Under the pieces are notes generated by a model. The model was not told where the DNA came from and ran no database searches. It saw only the letters and a program-made list of their open reading frames with translations. Both the position numbers and the translations under genes were made by a program. Source: Chryseobacterium culicis (GTDB taxonomy: Bacteria; Bacteroidota; Bacteroidia; Flavobacteriales; Weeksellaceae). From it: 64,000 nt of DNA. The number at the start of each line of letters is the position of its first letter. Positions within the stretch are counted from its first letter, which is position 1. The stretch covers positions 1-64,000 of the forward strand of contig NZ_FNWQ01000004.1 of the NCBI RefSeq assembly GCF_900108365.1, written 5' to 3'. Shown one piece after another: positions 15,924 to 24,038 of this stretch.

Positions 15924-16481
15924 TTATTTATCTTCTTTTTTCAATTGCTCAATCTCACCCTGCAATTGGGAAATAATATCTTTCAGGGCTTTTATTTCGT
16001 TTTTGTTGGAGCTTACATTGCTTTTCAGCATTACATTTTTAGCTCTTTCATTGTGATCTTCTTCATCTTCATCCTCATTAATTTCTTCAATATCTTCACT
16101 GATCTCTTCAATGTCTTCCTGGATGTCTTCTATATCTTCATTAATCTCCTCTATATCTTCACTGATCTCTTCAATATCCTCACTGATTTCCTCGATATCT
16201 TCCTGAATATCTTCAATATCTTCCTGGATATCTTCAATTTTCTCATGGCTTTTGTTAACAGACATCTGAATAAAAATTGCCAGGTAGATAGCTTCCAGAG
16301 AAAGTACTGTTGTAAGAATAAGAAGCATTTTATCAAAATCAACAACATTCAGCATCGGAAGCAAAAATGAAGTGAGAAAAAGCAGGGTATGCACAATCAG
16401 TGACTGAATAGAGCCTATCCATGATGTAATGCTGTCTGCTATTTTTTCAAGAACTTCTGTTTTTTCGTTATATTTTTTCAT
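15924..16481 (-). CDS. Two-TM protein with C-terminal heptad-repeat coiled coil (DUF1003-like)
   Basis: 185 residues. An amphipathic N-terminus (1-25) leads into two hydrophobic segments (about 27-46 and 51-72), then eight consecutive seven-residue repeats of the form [D/K]IE(D/E)I(Q/S/N)E at residues 81-136, an acidic patch, and a second, ordinary coiled coil at 155-183. The two-TM part with its 'SLEAIYLAIFIQMS' second helix resembles DUF1003 membrane proteins; I rate that assignment moderate. The Ile residues fall every 3 and 4 positions, so the repeat should form a very regular, highly acidic coiled coil in the cytoplasm. Last gene of a five-gene operon, 12 bases after the TIGR02757 gene. 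Confidence 0.75.
   Translation of the reverse strand: MKKYNEKTEVLEKIADSITSWIGSIQSLIVHTLLFLTSFLLPMLNVVDFDKMLLILTTVLSLEAIYLAIFIQMSVNKSHEKIEDIQEDIEDIQEDIEEISEDIEEISEDIEEINEDIEDIQEDIEEISEDIEEINEDEDEEDHNERAKNVMLKSNVSSNKNEIKALKDIISQLQGEIEQLKKEDK
16074..16241 (-). repeat. Eight tandem 21-bp units encoding acidic heptads
   Basis: The DNA encoding residues 81-136 of the two-TM protein is built of 21-bp units (TCTTCAATATC-like on the plus strand) that differ by a few substitutions. Such in-frame microsatellite-like repeats can gain or lose units by slippage without shifting the frame. Confidence 0.85.
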
Positions 16482-16493
16482 CCTTTATTTTTT

Positions 16494-17264
16494 TTAAAAC
16501 AGCTCTTTTGTAACGCCTAATCCAAACAATGCAAAATCATATTTTGCGGGGTCTTTTTCATCAAATTTCCTGATGGCAATATCCAGTTCTTCCACTGTTT
16601 TCCAGTCGTTCTGCGTTCTGGAAATCAGCCCCAGCTTTCTGGAGATATTTCCGGTATGCACATCCAAAGGAATAGAGAGATTTTTCTGATCTATATTTTC
16701 CCAGATTCCAAAGTCTACTCCCCTTTTATCTTTACGCACCATCCACCTCAAAAACATAATAATCCTTTTGGCAGAAGAATTTTTATAAGGTGAGCTAATA
16801 TGCTTATGACTTCTGTGTTTTTCTGTTTCCAGAAACCCGATTCTGAATCTTTCTATAGCGTGAAGAAAGCTATTTTCTTCTTCTTTTACTTTAAATAAGC
16901 TTTCCAGGCTGTCATTTTCTTTATAAATTCTGTGGAACTGTCTGATGAAATAGGAAAAATCCTGCCCATTAAACGTTCTGTGAATGCTTTTATCCTGAAT
17001 ATTTTTAAGATCGTTCTCCGAATAGTTCATCACAAAGTCATAAGGAGAATTTCCCATAATGTCCAGCATTTTATCTGCGGAATTAATAATAGACTTTCTG
17101 TTTCCCCAGGAAATGGTAGCTGCAAGAAATCCTGCTATTTCGATATCCTGTTTTAAAGAAAAACGGTGAGGAATCTGTATCGGGTCATTTTCAATAAAAT
17201 CGGGTGCATTGTACTGATCTGCTTTTTCATTAAGAAAATCTTTCAGTTCGTCAAATTTCAGCAT
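16494..17264 (-). CDS. TIGR02757 family protein (DUF2400)
   Basis: 256 residues, matching the TIGR02757/DUF2400 family ('DPIQIPHRFSLKQDIEIAGF' at the start, 'GNRKSIINSADKMLDIM', 'LSIPLDVHTGNISRKLGL' near 206-223). It has the look of a helix-hairpin-helix DNA glycosylase-like fold, but no activity has been established that I know of. It lies seven bases after rnz in the same operon. The function remains unknown. Confidence 0.9.
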   Translation of the reverse strand: MLKFDELKDFLNEKADQYNAPDFIENDPIQIPHRFSLKQDIEIAGFLAATISWGNRKSIINSADKMLDIMGNSPYDFVMNYSENDLKNIQDKSIHRTFNGQDFSYFIRQFHRIYKENDSLESLFKVKEEENSFLHAIERFRIGFLETEKHRSHKHISSPYKNSSAKRIIMFLRWMVRKDKRGVDFGIWENIDQKNLSIPLDVHTGNISRKLGLISRTQNDWKTVEELDIAIRKFDEKDPAKYDFALFGLGVTKELF

Positions 17265-17271
17265 ATTTATT

Positions 17272-18186
17272 TTAAATCTTTACACTTTCCAGCGCTTTCG
17301 GTAAAAACGTGTTAGGGAAAATATTTCTGGCTTCATCGGTAAATACGGTCAGGTCTCCATATCTGTTGGAAAAATGTCCTAAAATAAGCTTTCCCACCTG
17401 GGCTTTCTGAGCGATCGTAGCTGCTTCCAGTGCGGTAGTGTGGCCTGTATAATCAGCCATTTCCTTCAGATCATGTAAAAATGTTGCTTCATGATAAAGA
17501 ACGGTTACATTTTTAATAATCGGGATTACACTTTCAAGGTAGCGGGTATCACTGCAAAATGCATAAGATACGGACGGAGCAGGCTCCAGTGTCAGAACTT
17601 CATTTTTAAGAACATATCCATCACTCAGCACAAAATCCTTCCCTGCTTTAATATTGTGATAATCGCAGGTTTCAATCTCGCTGTATTTGGCAATCTCTTT
17701 CATATTAAGGTGCCTGTCTTTTGGTTTTTCCTTAAAAAGATAGCCGTTACAGTAAATCCTGTGATCCAAAGGAATAGTATAAACCTCTATTCTGTTGTCT
17801 TCATATATTTTTTCCGAATAATCTTTATCCAGCTCGTGATATATTACTTCAAAACCGCGGTGGGTTTCCGTAATCTGAAAAATGGTTTCGAGCATCTTTT
17901 TAATTCCCTTCGGACCATACACATGCAAAGGAGTTTCTCTTCCTAAAAGACGGAAAGAAGCAATAAGCCCCGGCAGCCCGAAGCAGTGATCCCCATGAAG
18001 ATGGGAAATAAAAATATGATTGATTTTTGAAAATCTTGCTTTTGCTTTCCTAAGCTGCACCTGTGTACCTTCTCCACAATCAATCAGGAAGAGTCTTTCT
18101 TCCATTTCCAGCAGCTGGGCTGTAGGTGATGTGTTAATCGTTGGAATAGCAGAGTTAAAGCCTAATATTGTTAAATAAGTACTCAA
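17272..18186 (-). CDS. rnz: Ribonuclease Z (tRNA 3' endonuclease), TTG start
   Basis: 304 residues, the short form of RNase Z, a zinc beta-lactamase-fold enzyme that removes 3' trailers from tRNA precursors. The metal site 'FISHLHGDHCFGLPG' is near 58-72; further ligands are expected in 'FCSDTRY' near 210 and 'LGHFSNRYGD' near 269-278. The start is TTG at 18186: an in-frame stop lies 12 bases upstream and there is no ATG before the conserved 'YLTILGFNSAIPT' N-terminus. It sits between rdgB and a TIGR02757 gene. Confidence 0.95.
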   Translation of the reverse strand: MSTYLTILGFNSAIPTINTSPTAQLLEMEERLFLIDCGEGTQVQLRKAKARFSKINHIFISHLHGDHCFGLPGLIASFRLLGRETPLHVYGPKGIKKMLETIFQITETHRGFEVIYHELDKDYSEKIYEDNRIEVYTIPLDHRIYCNGYLFKEKPKDRHLNMKEIAKYSEIETCDYHNIKAGKDFVLSDGYVLKNEVLTLEPAPSVSYAFCSDTRYLESVIPIIKNVTVLYHEATFLHDLKEMADYTGHTTALEAATIAQKAQVGKLILGHFSNRYGDLTVFTDEARNIFPNTFLPKALESVKI

Positions 18187-18255
18187 ATCAATAATTTATG
18201 ATAACAAATGTACGACAGAAAATCTAAATGGATGTTTTAGCTTTAATATTTAAAT

Positions 18256-18831
18256 CTAATCAGTTACTTTTAAAAAATCCATGAATAAATCTAAGGCCTG
18301 TTTACGGTGGCTGATTTTGTTTTTGTCTGCAGGTTCCATTTCAGCGAAGGTTCTGTCATATCCTTCAGGAACAAAAATAGGATCATACCCGAATCCTTTG
18401 AAGCCTTTATTTTCCGTCAGTAAATTTCCGTGTACTCTGCCTTCAAAATATTGGGCTCCGTTTTCGTCATAATAGCACAGAACCGTTATAAAATATGCTT
18501 TTCTGTTTTCAATTCCCTGCATTTCTTCCAAAACCTTCTCAATATTTTTTGCAAAATCATGGTCTCCGGCGTAACGGGCAGAAAAAATTCCCGGTCTCCC
18601 ATCTAAAGATTCTACTACCAGACCACTGTCATCTCCCAGGCTTGGAATTCCTGTTTTCTCAAAACAATATTTTGCTTTAATAAGAGCATTGGCATGAAAA
18701 GAATCTCCATCTTCCACAATTTCTTCGTGAATGTTATAATCGGTAAGACTTTTCACCACACAATCACTTCCCAGGATCTGTTGGATTTCTTCTTTTTTAT
18801 GTTCGTTGTGTGTAGCGACTAATAATTCCAT
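18256..18831 (-). CDS. rdgB: RdgB/HAM1 non-canonical purine NTP pyrophosphatase
   Basis: 191 residues from the ATG at 18831. It hydrolyses ITP, dITP and XTP to monophosphates, which keeps deaminated purines out of nucleic acids. The N-terminal 'LLVATHNEHKKEEI' is the family's nucleotide-binding opening, followed by 'LGDDSGLVVESLDGRPGIFSARYAG' (split near 65-90) and 'NKISHRKQAL' near the end. An in-frame TTG six codons upstream would add residues that the family does not have, so I use the ATG. Third-last step of a housekeeping operon with rnz. Confidence 0.95.
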   Translation of the reverse strand: MELLVATHNEHKKEEIQQILGSDCVVKSLTDYNIHEEIVEDGDSFHANALIKAKYCFEKTGIPSLGDDSGLVVESLDGRPGIFSARYAGDHDFAKNIEKVLEEMQGIENRKAYFITVLCYYDENGAQYFEGRVHGNLLTENKGFKGFGYDPIFVPEGYDRTFAEMEPADKNKISHRKQALDLFMDFLKVTD

Positions 18832-18873
18832 TTCTATATTCTTTTTCAATTTTACTTTTTTTGTCCAGACTGA

Positions 18874-19704
18874 TTACATTTCAGCATAATGTACTTTATA
18901 CTTTTTCATAAACAGATAGTAGAATAACGAGAAAAGCACAATTCCTGATGCCAGAACCAGCCATTCTGAAATATGCAGAACTTTTGCAAAACTTTCATCT
19001 TTACCATACAGTACTAACAGCGAGAGGGTTAAATTATTAAACGCATGCAGCAATATCGGCATCAGTAAAGATTTTGTTTTATAATATACAAGTCCCAGCA
19101 CACCTCCCAGCATCACTGCACTGATGAACTGCCATGGATTGCCGTGAACCACTCCAAAAATAATGGAGGCGTACAAAATAGCTTTCCAGGGTTTTACTCC
19201 TTTATTCATTAATCCTTTCTGGATAATTCCTCTGAATACAATTTCCTCAAAAACAGGAGCCATAATCACGGTCATCATGATCATTACCACAGGATTATCG
19301 GTCAGCTGGCTCATCAGTTTGGTGAAATACTCATAAAATTCACCAAAAAAAGGTCCCGTAGTAGGAATCTGAGCGGCAACAAATTCAGAAATAAACATCA
19401 TCCCTGCCATCATCGGAAATATAAGAAGATAGGTGGAAAAGTTGACTGAGGACACATTGAAGTTAAGCTTCTTTTGGGTAGTGCGTCTTACAATAAAAAA
19501 ATCAAAAAAGGCAATAGCAGTAAGAAATCCTGCAGAATTTGCCAGCATAATAAACCAGTCTTTAAGCTCAAGATTTTCTTTGAAAACAACTTTCCAAAAA
19601 GTATTGAATAAAGAAACAGCCATTGTTCCCACGAATAATCCAACCACCAAAGTAACACCGCCCAACCATGTGAAAGTAAACTTAGGATATTTGCTATTTT
19701 CCAT
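18874..19704 (-). CDS. CPBP family intramembrane metalloprotease
   Basis: 276 residues with about seven or eight membrane segments. The CPBP (Abi/CAAX-like) motifs are visible: 'FEEIVFRGIIQKGL' near 147-160 (the EExxxR motif), 'FGVVHG' near 183-188 and a third conserved His/Asn region 'LLHAFNNLTLSLLV' near 218-231. Family members cleave membrane substrates or prenylated proteins; in bacteria some process bacteriocins or regulate signalling, but the substrate here is unknown. It is the first gene of the operon that continues to rdgB, rnz, TIGR02757 and the two-TM protein, and has a good promoter. Confidence 0.93.
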   Translation of the reverse strand: MENSKYPKFTFTWLGGVTLVVGLFVGTMAVSLFNTFWKVVFKENLELKDWFIMLANSAGFLTAIAFFDFFIVRRTTQKKLNFNVSSVNFSTYLLIFPMMAGMMFISEFVAAQIPTTGPFFGEFYEYFTKLMSQLTDNPVVMIMMTVIMAPVFEEIVFRGIIQKGLMNKGVKPWKAILYASIIFGVVHGNPWQFISAVMLGGVLGLVYYKTKSLLMPILLHAFNNLTLSLLVLYGKDESFAKVLHISEWLVLASGIVLFSLFYYLFMKKYKVHYAEM

Positions 19705-19732
19705 CCTTTATCTGTAAAAAATTTATCAGAAA

Positions 19733-19763
19733 CAAAGATAATTTTTTTGACTGCTACGGGCAA
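19733..19763 (-). promoter_or_regulatory. Promoter of the CPBP-rdgB-rnz operon
   Basis: On the minus strand, GTTG (around 19763) is followed after 20 bases by TATCTTTG (19740-19733), a full TAnnTTTG match with a -33 TTG at proper spacing. The predicted transcript starts near 19728, giving a leader of about 24 bases. Confidence 0.65.
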
Positions 19764-19799
19764 CTAAAAAAGGAATTTCTTATTTTAGTCCCTTTATCC

Positions 19800-20504
19800 A
19801 TGAAACTTCACAAAATGAATACTGAATCTCCGTTCCAAAGAGTTGAGTCTGCAACCCATTTGTCTGCAACCCTTATTCTGAATGCTCTTTTGTTTGCACT
19901 CTTTATTCTTTTTAGTTTACTTTTCATTTTGGGACCTGTTTACGGAATTTATAAAAGAGGATTTGAAGCCATGCTTTATCCAGCCCTGCTTTCCTGGGGA
20001 ATTTCATTGCTAATTTTAATTCCTGCCCTCTGCTATATCATCAGGAGAAAAAAGACAGCATATAAAATTGTAGTTGATGAAACCGGACTTTTATTTTATG
20101 ATTCGAAAAACGAGATAACAGATCAGATACTGTATTCAGAACTTCGGTCTTCACGACGGGATTTTGATATTTACACCGTAAATCCTGCGGGGTCGGGAAT
20201 TGTACCGATGGTGGAAGTGACTTTACAAAAAGATAAAAAGAAGGAAACCACTCAACGTATTGACATGAATCTTCCTCGTAAGATCATAAAAAATAAATTT
20301 ACGCTGTATGCACAGTTTTTCCGTGGAATTACTATTTTCCGTCCGGATTTAAAAATAGATCCGATGGTTTTCCGGGGGTATTCAATTGATACAGAAACCT
20401 GGAAAGTCAGCAGAAAAGGTATTTCACCAGGAGGCTGGCTGCTTATTCTGGCAGCATTGCTGATGACAGCAGCTATTATCGGAATTGTTTTTCTCATTAG
20501 CTAA
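19800..20504 (+). CDS. Membrane protein of unknown function (tandem paralogue A)
   Basis: 234 residues. Two N-terminal hydrophobic segments (about 24-52 and 60-83), a soluble region with beta-rich sequence ('KIVVDETGLLFYDSKNEI' near 90-107), a 'FRPDLKID' motif near 181 and a C-terminal TM (about 208-231). I do not recognise the family. It shares layout, the '(F/Y)YDSKNEIT...LYSELR' region and the 'IxxFRPDLxI' motif with the next gene, so the two are tandem duplicates. The neighbour's start aligns better with the second in-frame ATG (19815) than with 19800, so either may be the start. The fold hints at a membrane-tethered PH-like domain, but this is speculative. Confidence 0.75.
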   Translation: MKLHKMNTESPFQRVESATHLSATLILNALLFALFILFSLLFILGPVYGIYKRGFEAMLYPALLSWGISLLILIPALCYIIRRKKTAYKIVVDETGLLFYDSKNEITDQILYSELRSSRRDFDIYTVNPAGSGIVPMVEVTLQKDKKKETTQRIDMNLPRKIIKNKFTLYAQFFRGITIFRPDLKIDPMVFRGYSIDTETWKVSRKGISPGGWLLILAALLMTAAIIGIVFLIS

Positions 20505-20517
20505 ACCATGAATTAAT

Positions 20518-21231
20518 ATGACCGAAAAATTCCAGAGTATAGAATCTAAAATCAATAAGCCTGTCACATGGCTTTTAACAGGCCTCATGTGGATCGTGGC
20601 TGTCCTGATTATGGTGATCATTGCGGTAGTTTTTGAAAACATCTATCATAGCTTCGGAAGGTATCTAAAAAATGATATTACGATTATAGGTATTCTCATT
20701 TTTGCCCAGAGTATTCTCATACTATGCTGTCTGGCATTGATAAAAGGTTTGATGTACAAAAGAAAAGAGAAAGTAAGAAAAGTTATTATTAATGAAAACG
20801 GAGCTATTTTTTACAATTACCGCAATGAGGTTACCGGAACGGTATTGTATGATGATCTCCGTCCTGCTTTAAACACAACAGCAGACGTATACGTCTACAG
20901 TACGCAGACTTTAAAATACAGCAAAACAACACTGCAGATCTATCTGAAAAATGAATCAGGCAAAACGATACCCGCTGCTGTAGATTTTAATTTTGAATTA
21001 ATGATCCTTAGCAACCAATATGAGCTGTACCGTCATTTTTTAAAAGGTATCCAATACTTTCGTCCGGATCTGGAAATAGCTTCAAAGACAATAGATCAGT
21101 ATTATCTTACCTCGGACAAGCCTCTCAGAAAAGGATTGGGAACATTTGAATATGTGATGATCTTTATTTTTCTGATGGCTGGTGCAGGATTACTTTACCT
21201 CTTTATCCTCTTGTTTAAAATAATCATTTGA
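20518..21231 (+). CDS. Membrane protein of unknown function (tandem paralogue B)
   Basis: 237 residues, 13 bases after paralogue A and surely co-transcribed with it. Same layout: two N-terminal TMs (about 17-42 and 52-76), a central region ('KVIINENGAIFYNYRNEVTG' near 86-105; 'FRPDLEIASK' near 181), and a C-terminal TM (about 211-234). Both keep the two-TM / soluble / one-TM architecture but have diverged, which suggests separate roles, perhaps as a hetero-oligomer. No catalytic motif is visible. It converges on a lipoprotein gene across 37 bases with no evident terminator. Confidence 0.75.
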   Translation: MTEKFQSIESKINKPVTWLLTGLMWIVAVLIMVIIAVVFENIYHSFGRYLKNDITIIGILIFAQSILILCCLALIKGLMYKRKEKVRKVIINENGAIFYNYRNEVTGTVLYDDLRPALNTTADVYVYSTQTLKYSKTTLQIYLKNESGKTIPAAVDFNFELMILSNQYELYRHFLKGIQYFRPDLEIASKTIDQYYLTSDKPLRKGLGTFEYVMIFIFLMAGAGLLYLFILLFKIII

Positions 21232-21268
21232 TTGACTTTAAATCCTGAACTCCTTTTCTTTAGATGGC

Positions 21269-21784
21269 TTACATAAAAAGCTCTTTAAACTGTTCGTTTG
21301 TTGTGGCAGGATTGTCAATAAAATATTGCAGCGAAGAGTGTATAAATTCCAGTTTTTCTATTTGTTTTTCAGGGGTGGAATTGTCCTGTGTTTTGTTCCA
21401 TTCTGCCAAAAAACTGAGTTTATCGGAAAGAAATAATTGTGCTTCATCAGAAAATTCATGCTCCAAAAGATATTTTCTGGCCGTATAAAAAATAGTATTA
21501 TAACTTCCCAATAAAGAATTCTTAGGGCCCAAAGATTTGAAGAAGTCAACTGTTTGTATGGTTAAGCTCATGTCATTCTGGCAAGCCATATCCCCTGTCG
21601 GACAAAGCTGATACAGCTGATCTACAGGTGATGTAATAAAATGATTATACGGTGAAGGCTGAACTGCTTCGTTTTTAGAATCTGAATATTCAACATCTTC
21701 ATTATTGCATGAAAATATCAAAAGTATAGAGAAGAAAAGGCATATTTTTCCCCCTAGATGGTAGAAATCTCTTTTAATCATCAT
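21269..21784 (-). CDS. Lipoprotein of unknown function
   Basis: 171 residues. The signal peptide ends in Phe-Ser-Cys at about residue 26, a lipobox, followed by Asn-Asn-Glu-Asp; acidic residues after the Cys are common in Bacteroidota surface-exposed lipoproteins. The mature part is helical and polar, with two cysteines near residues 60-70 (Cys-Pro-Thr-Gly-Asp-Met-Ala-Cys) that could form a disulfide. I do not recognise a domain. Two ATGs in a row make the start 21784 or 21781. Transcribed away from prfC. Confidence 0.7.
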   Translation of the reverse strand: MMIKRDFYHLGGKICLFFSILLIFSCNNEDVEYSDSKNEAVQPSPYNHFITSPVDQLYQLCPTGDMACQNDMSLTIQTVDFFKSLGPKNSLLGSYNTIFYTARKYLLEHEFSDEAQLFLSDKLSFLAEWNKTQDNSTPEKQIEKLEFIHSSLQYFIDNPATTNEQFKELFM

Positions 21785-22045
21785 TTGAAATTTGTGTGTT
21801 TAACGATGCAATAATAAAGGAATTTTTAAGATCATCAAAGGCTGTTCATAAAATAATTCACTGCTGTAACGAAATATCATTTGTTTGATGAAAAAAAATC
21901 TATTTGTAAATGTTACAACCATAAATAGTAAAGATTAATCCTGCAATTTCTTGAATTTTCATTTACCCCATTTAACATATGATCTCTGCATGGGTCAAAC
22001 ATATCCTCCTGCAGACACTGAAGGCTATTGAGTATTGTTTTAATT

Positions 22046-22082
22046 TAAATTTGAAAACCTCGCAAAAAATCCCGATTTTTGC
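22046..22082 (+). promoter_or_regulatory. prfC promoter box and leader hairpin
   Basis: TAAATTTG at 22046-22053 matches TAnnTTTG and predicts transcription from about 22058. The leader then holds a near-perfect hairpin at 22062-22082 (GCAAAAAATC / GATTTTTGC, one bulged base) before the ATG at 22099. This placement supports the 22099 start over an in-frame ATG at 21979, which lies upstream of the promoter. The rest of 21785-22045 holds no supported gene. Confidence 0.5.
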
Positions 22083-22098
22083 AACTTCAAAATACGAT

Positions 22099-23694
22099 AT
22101 GTCAGACTTAATCAAAGAAATACAAAAAAGAAAGACCTTCGGGATCATTTCCCACCCGGATGCCGGAAAAACAACTCTTACAGAAAAGTTACTTCTTTTC
22201 GGAGGGGCTATTCAGGAAGCGGGTGCGGTAAAATCCAACAAAATAAAAAAAGGAGCGACCTCCGACTTTATGGAAATCGAAAGACAGAGAGGGATCTCTG
22301 TAGCTACATCTGTATTGGCTTTTGAATATAGAGACCATAAAATCAACATTCTCGACACGCCAGGTCACAAGGACTTTGCTGAAGATACTTACAGAACATT
22401 AACTGCTGTAGATTCTGTAATTGTAGTTATTGACGTTGCAAAAGGGGTTGAGGAACAAACTGAAAAACTGGTTCAGGTTTGTAGAATGAGAAACATTCCG
22501 ATGTTGGTATTCATCAATAAGCTGGACCGAGAGGGTAAAGATGCTTTTGATCTTTTGGACGAAGTAGAACAAAAACTGGGATTAACCGTTTGCCCTCTTT
22601 CTCTGCCAATTGGTATGGGAAGCGACTTCCAGGGAATTTATAACATCTGGGAAAACAATATCCAGTTGTTCCTGGAGGAGAAAAAGCAGAAAGTTGGAGA
22701 TTCTATTAAGTTTGATGACATTAATGACACGTCTATTGATGAGGTTATTGGTGAAAAAGCAGCAAAAACGCTGAGAGAAGAACTTGATCTGATACAGTCT
22801 GTATATCCTGAATTTAACCGTGAAGACTATATGAAAGGAGATCTTCAGCCTGTGTTTTTCGGTTCTGCTTTAAATAACTTTGGAGTACGCGAACTATTGG
22901 ATGCATTCATTGATATTGCTCCAATGCCGCAGCCTAAAGAAAGCGATACCCGCCTGGTAAAACCTGAAGAAAGCACTTTCACAGGATTCGTTTTCAAAAT
23001 TCATGCGAATATGGATCCTAAACACAGAGACAGACTTGCCTTCGTAAAAATCGTCTCAGGAACCTTCAAAAGAAACGAAAATTATTTACTGGTAAGAGAA
23101 GGTAAGAAAATGAAATTCTCCTCTCCTAATGCATTCTTTGCGGATAAAAAAGAGGTGGTAGAAGAAAGCTTCCCTGGAGATATTGTAGGTTTACATGATA
23201 CCGGAAGTTTCAGAATCGGAGATACGCTTACAGGTGGAGAAAAATTAAGCTTTAAAGGTATTCCAAGCTTCTCTCCTGAACATTTCCGTTATATTAACAA
23301 TAATGATCCTTTAAAGGCTAAGCAATTGGCCAAAGGTATTGATCAGCTTATGGATGAGGGGGTTGCACAGCTATTCACGCTTGAGATGAACGGAAGAAAG
23401 ATCATCGGAACTGTGGGAGCGCTTCAGTATGAAGTAATCCAGTACCGTCTTGAACATGAATATGGCGCAAAATGTACTTATGAACCGCTTTCCATGCATA
23501 AAGCCTGCTGGGTCGAAGCTGACGAAAAATCTGAAGAATTCAAGGAATTTGCCAGATTAAAACAGAGATTCCTGGCAAGAGACAAATACAATCAACTGGT
23601 ATTCCTTGCAGATTCTTCTTTCACGATTCACATGACACAGGAAAAATTCCCGAACGTGAAATTACACTTCATCAGTGAATTCAGAGAAAATTAA
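22099..23694 (+). CDS. prfC: Peptide chain release factor 3
   Basis: 531 residues from the ATG at 22099. RF3 is a translational GTPase that recycles RF1/RF2 from the ribosome after termination. G-domain motifs are in order: 'SHPDAGKTTLTEKLL' (G1, near 18-32), 'RQRGISVATSV' (G2), 'DTPGHKDFAEDTYR' (G3), 'NKLDREG' (G4), followed by the RF3-specific C-terminal region ('GALQYEVIQYRLEHEYGA'). Length fits the E. coli protein (about 529). A 40-residue upstream extension is possible but has no counterpart in the family. Single-gene unit with its own promoter and terminator. Confidence 0.97.
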   Translation: MSDLIKEIQKRKTFGIISHPDAGKTTLTEKLLLFGGAIQEAGAVKSNKIKKGATSDFMEIERQRGISVATSVLAFEYRDHKINILDTPGHKDFAEDTYRTLTAVDSVIVVIDVAKGVEEQTEKLVQVCRMRNIPMLVFINKLDREGKDAFDLLDEVEQKLGLTVCPLSLPIGMGSDFQGIYNIWENNIQLFLEEKKQKVGDSIKFDDINDTSIDEVIGEKAAKTLREELDLIQSVYPEFNREDYMKGDLQPVFFGSALNNFGVRELLDAFIDIAPMPQPKESDTRLVKPEESTFTGFVFKIHANMDPKHRDRLAFVKIVSGTFKRNENYLLVREGKKMKFSSPNAFFADKKEVVEESFPGDIVGLHDTGSFRIGDTLTGGEKLSFKGIPSFSPEHFRYINNNDPLKAKQLAKGIDQLMDEGVAQLFTLEMNGRKIIGTVGALQYEVIQYRLEHEYGAKCTYEPLSMHKACWVEADEKSEEFKEFARLKQRFLARDKYNQLVFLADSSFTIHMTQEKFPNVKLHFISEFREN

Positions 23695-23739
23695 GAAATA
23701 AAAGACAAAATCGCCAGAAAGCGAACTTGTTTTCAATAT

Positions 23740-23769
23740 AAATCCGCAGAAATTTTCTGCGGATTTTTT
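23740..23769 (+). terminator. Terminator after prfC
   Basis: An 11-base perfect stem (23740-23750 with 23756-23766), 5-base loop and T run to 23769, 45 bases after the prfC stop. Confidence 0.9.
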
Positions 23770-23806
23770 GATGATACGCTGCCGGAAGCCGCCGCATCAA
23801 AAAATC
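23762..23806. repeat. Inverted repeat that shares bases with the prfC terminator
   Basis: GATTTTTTGATG at 23762-23773 pairs perfectly with CATCAAAAAATC at 23795-23806 around a GC-rich 21-base loop. Its left arm overlaps the terminator's right arm and T tract, so the two hairpins exclude each other. The loop is much more GC-rich than the flanks and may be a remnant of an intergenic repeat. The remainder, 23807-24038, holds no gene that I can support. Confidence 0.6.
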
Positions 23807-24038
23807 TCCGAATTTACGACACACTCAAGAGGATGGAAACCTTTAGAATTTAGAAAAACACAGAGCTTTTACGCAGTTCCGATCCTTTAAAACGTAAAAA
23901 CACTTTGTAAATTTTTTGTAAAACAAATACAAAACCCTGAAAATAGAAGAGTTAGCATTTTACCAGCACAATACATTTCATTTACAATCTTTACAAGAAC
24001 TTCCCTTCTAATTTTACTTCATCAAAAAAATTAATGTT

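Noticed and set aside
15945..16370. 141-codon plus-strand frame opposite the heptad gene
   Set aside because: Its Phe/Ile-rich repeats are the complement of the acidic heptad codons. The minus strand gives a coherent two-TM coiled-coil protein in an operon.
21979..22098. Upstream extension of prfC from an in-frame ATG
   Set aside because: RF3 proteins begin near the 22099 ATG, the extra 40 residues match nothing known, and a promoter box and leader hairpin lie within the extension.
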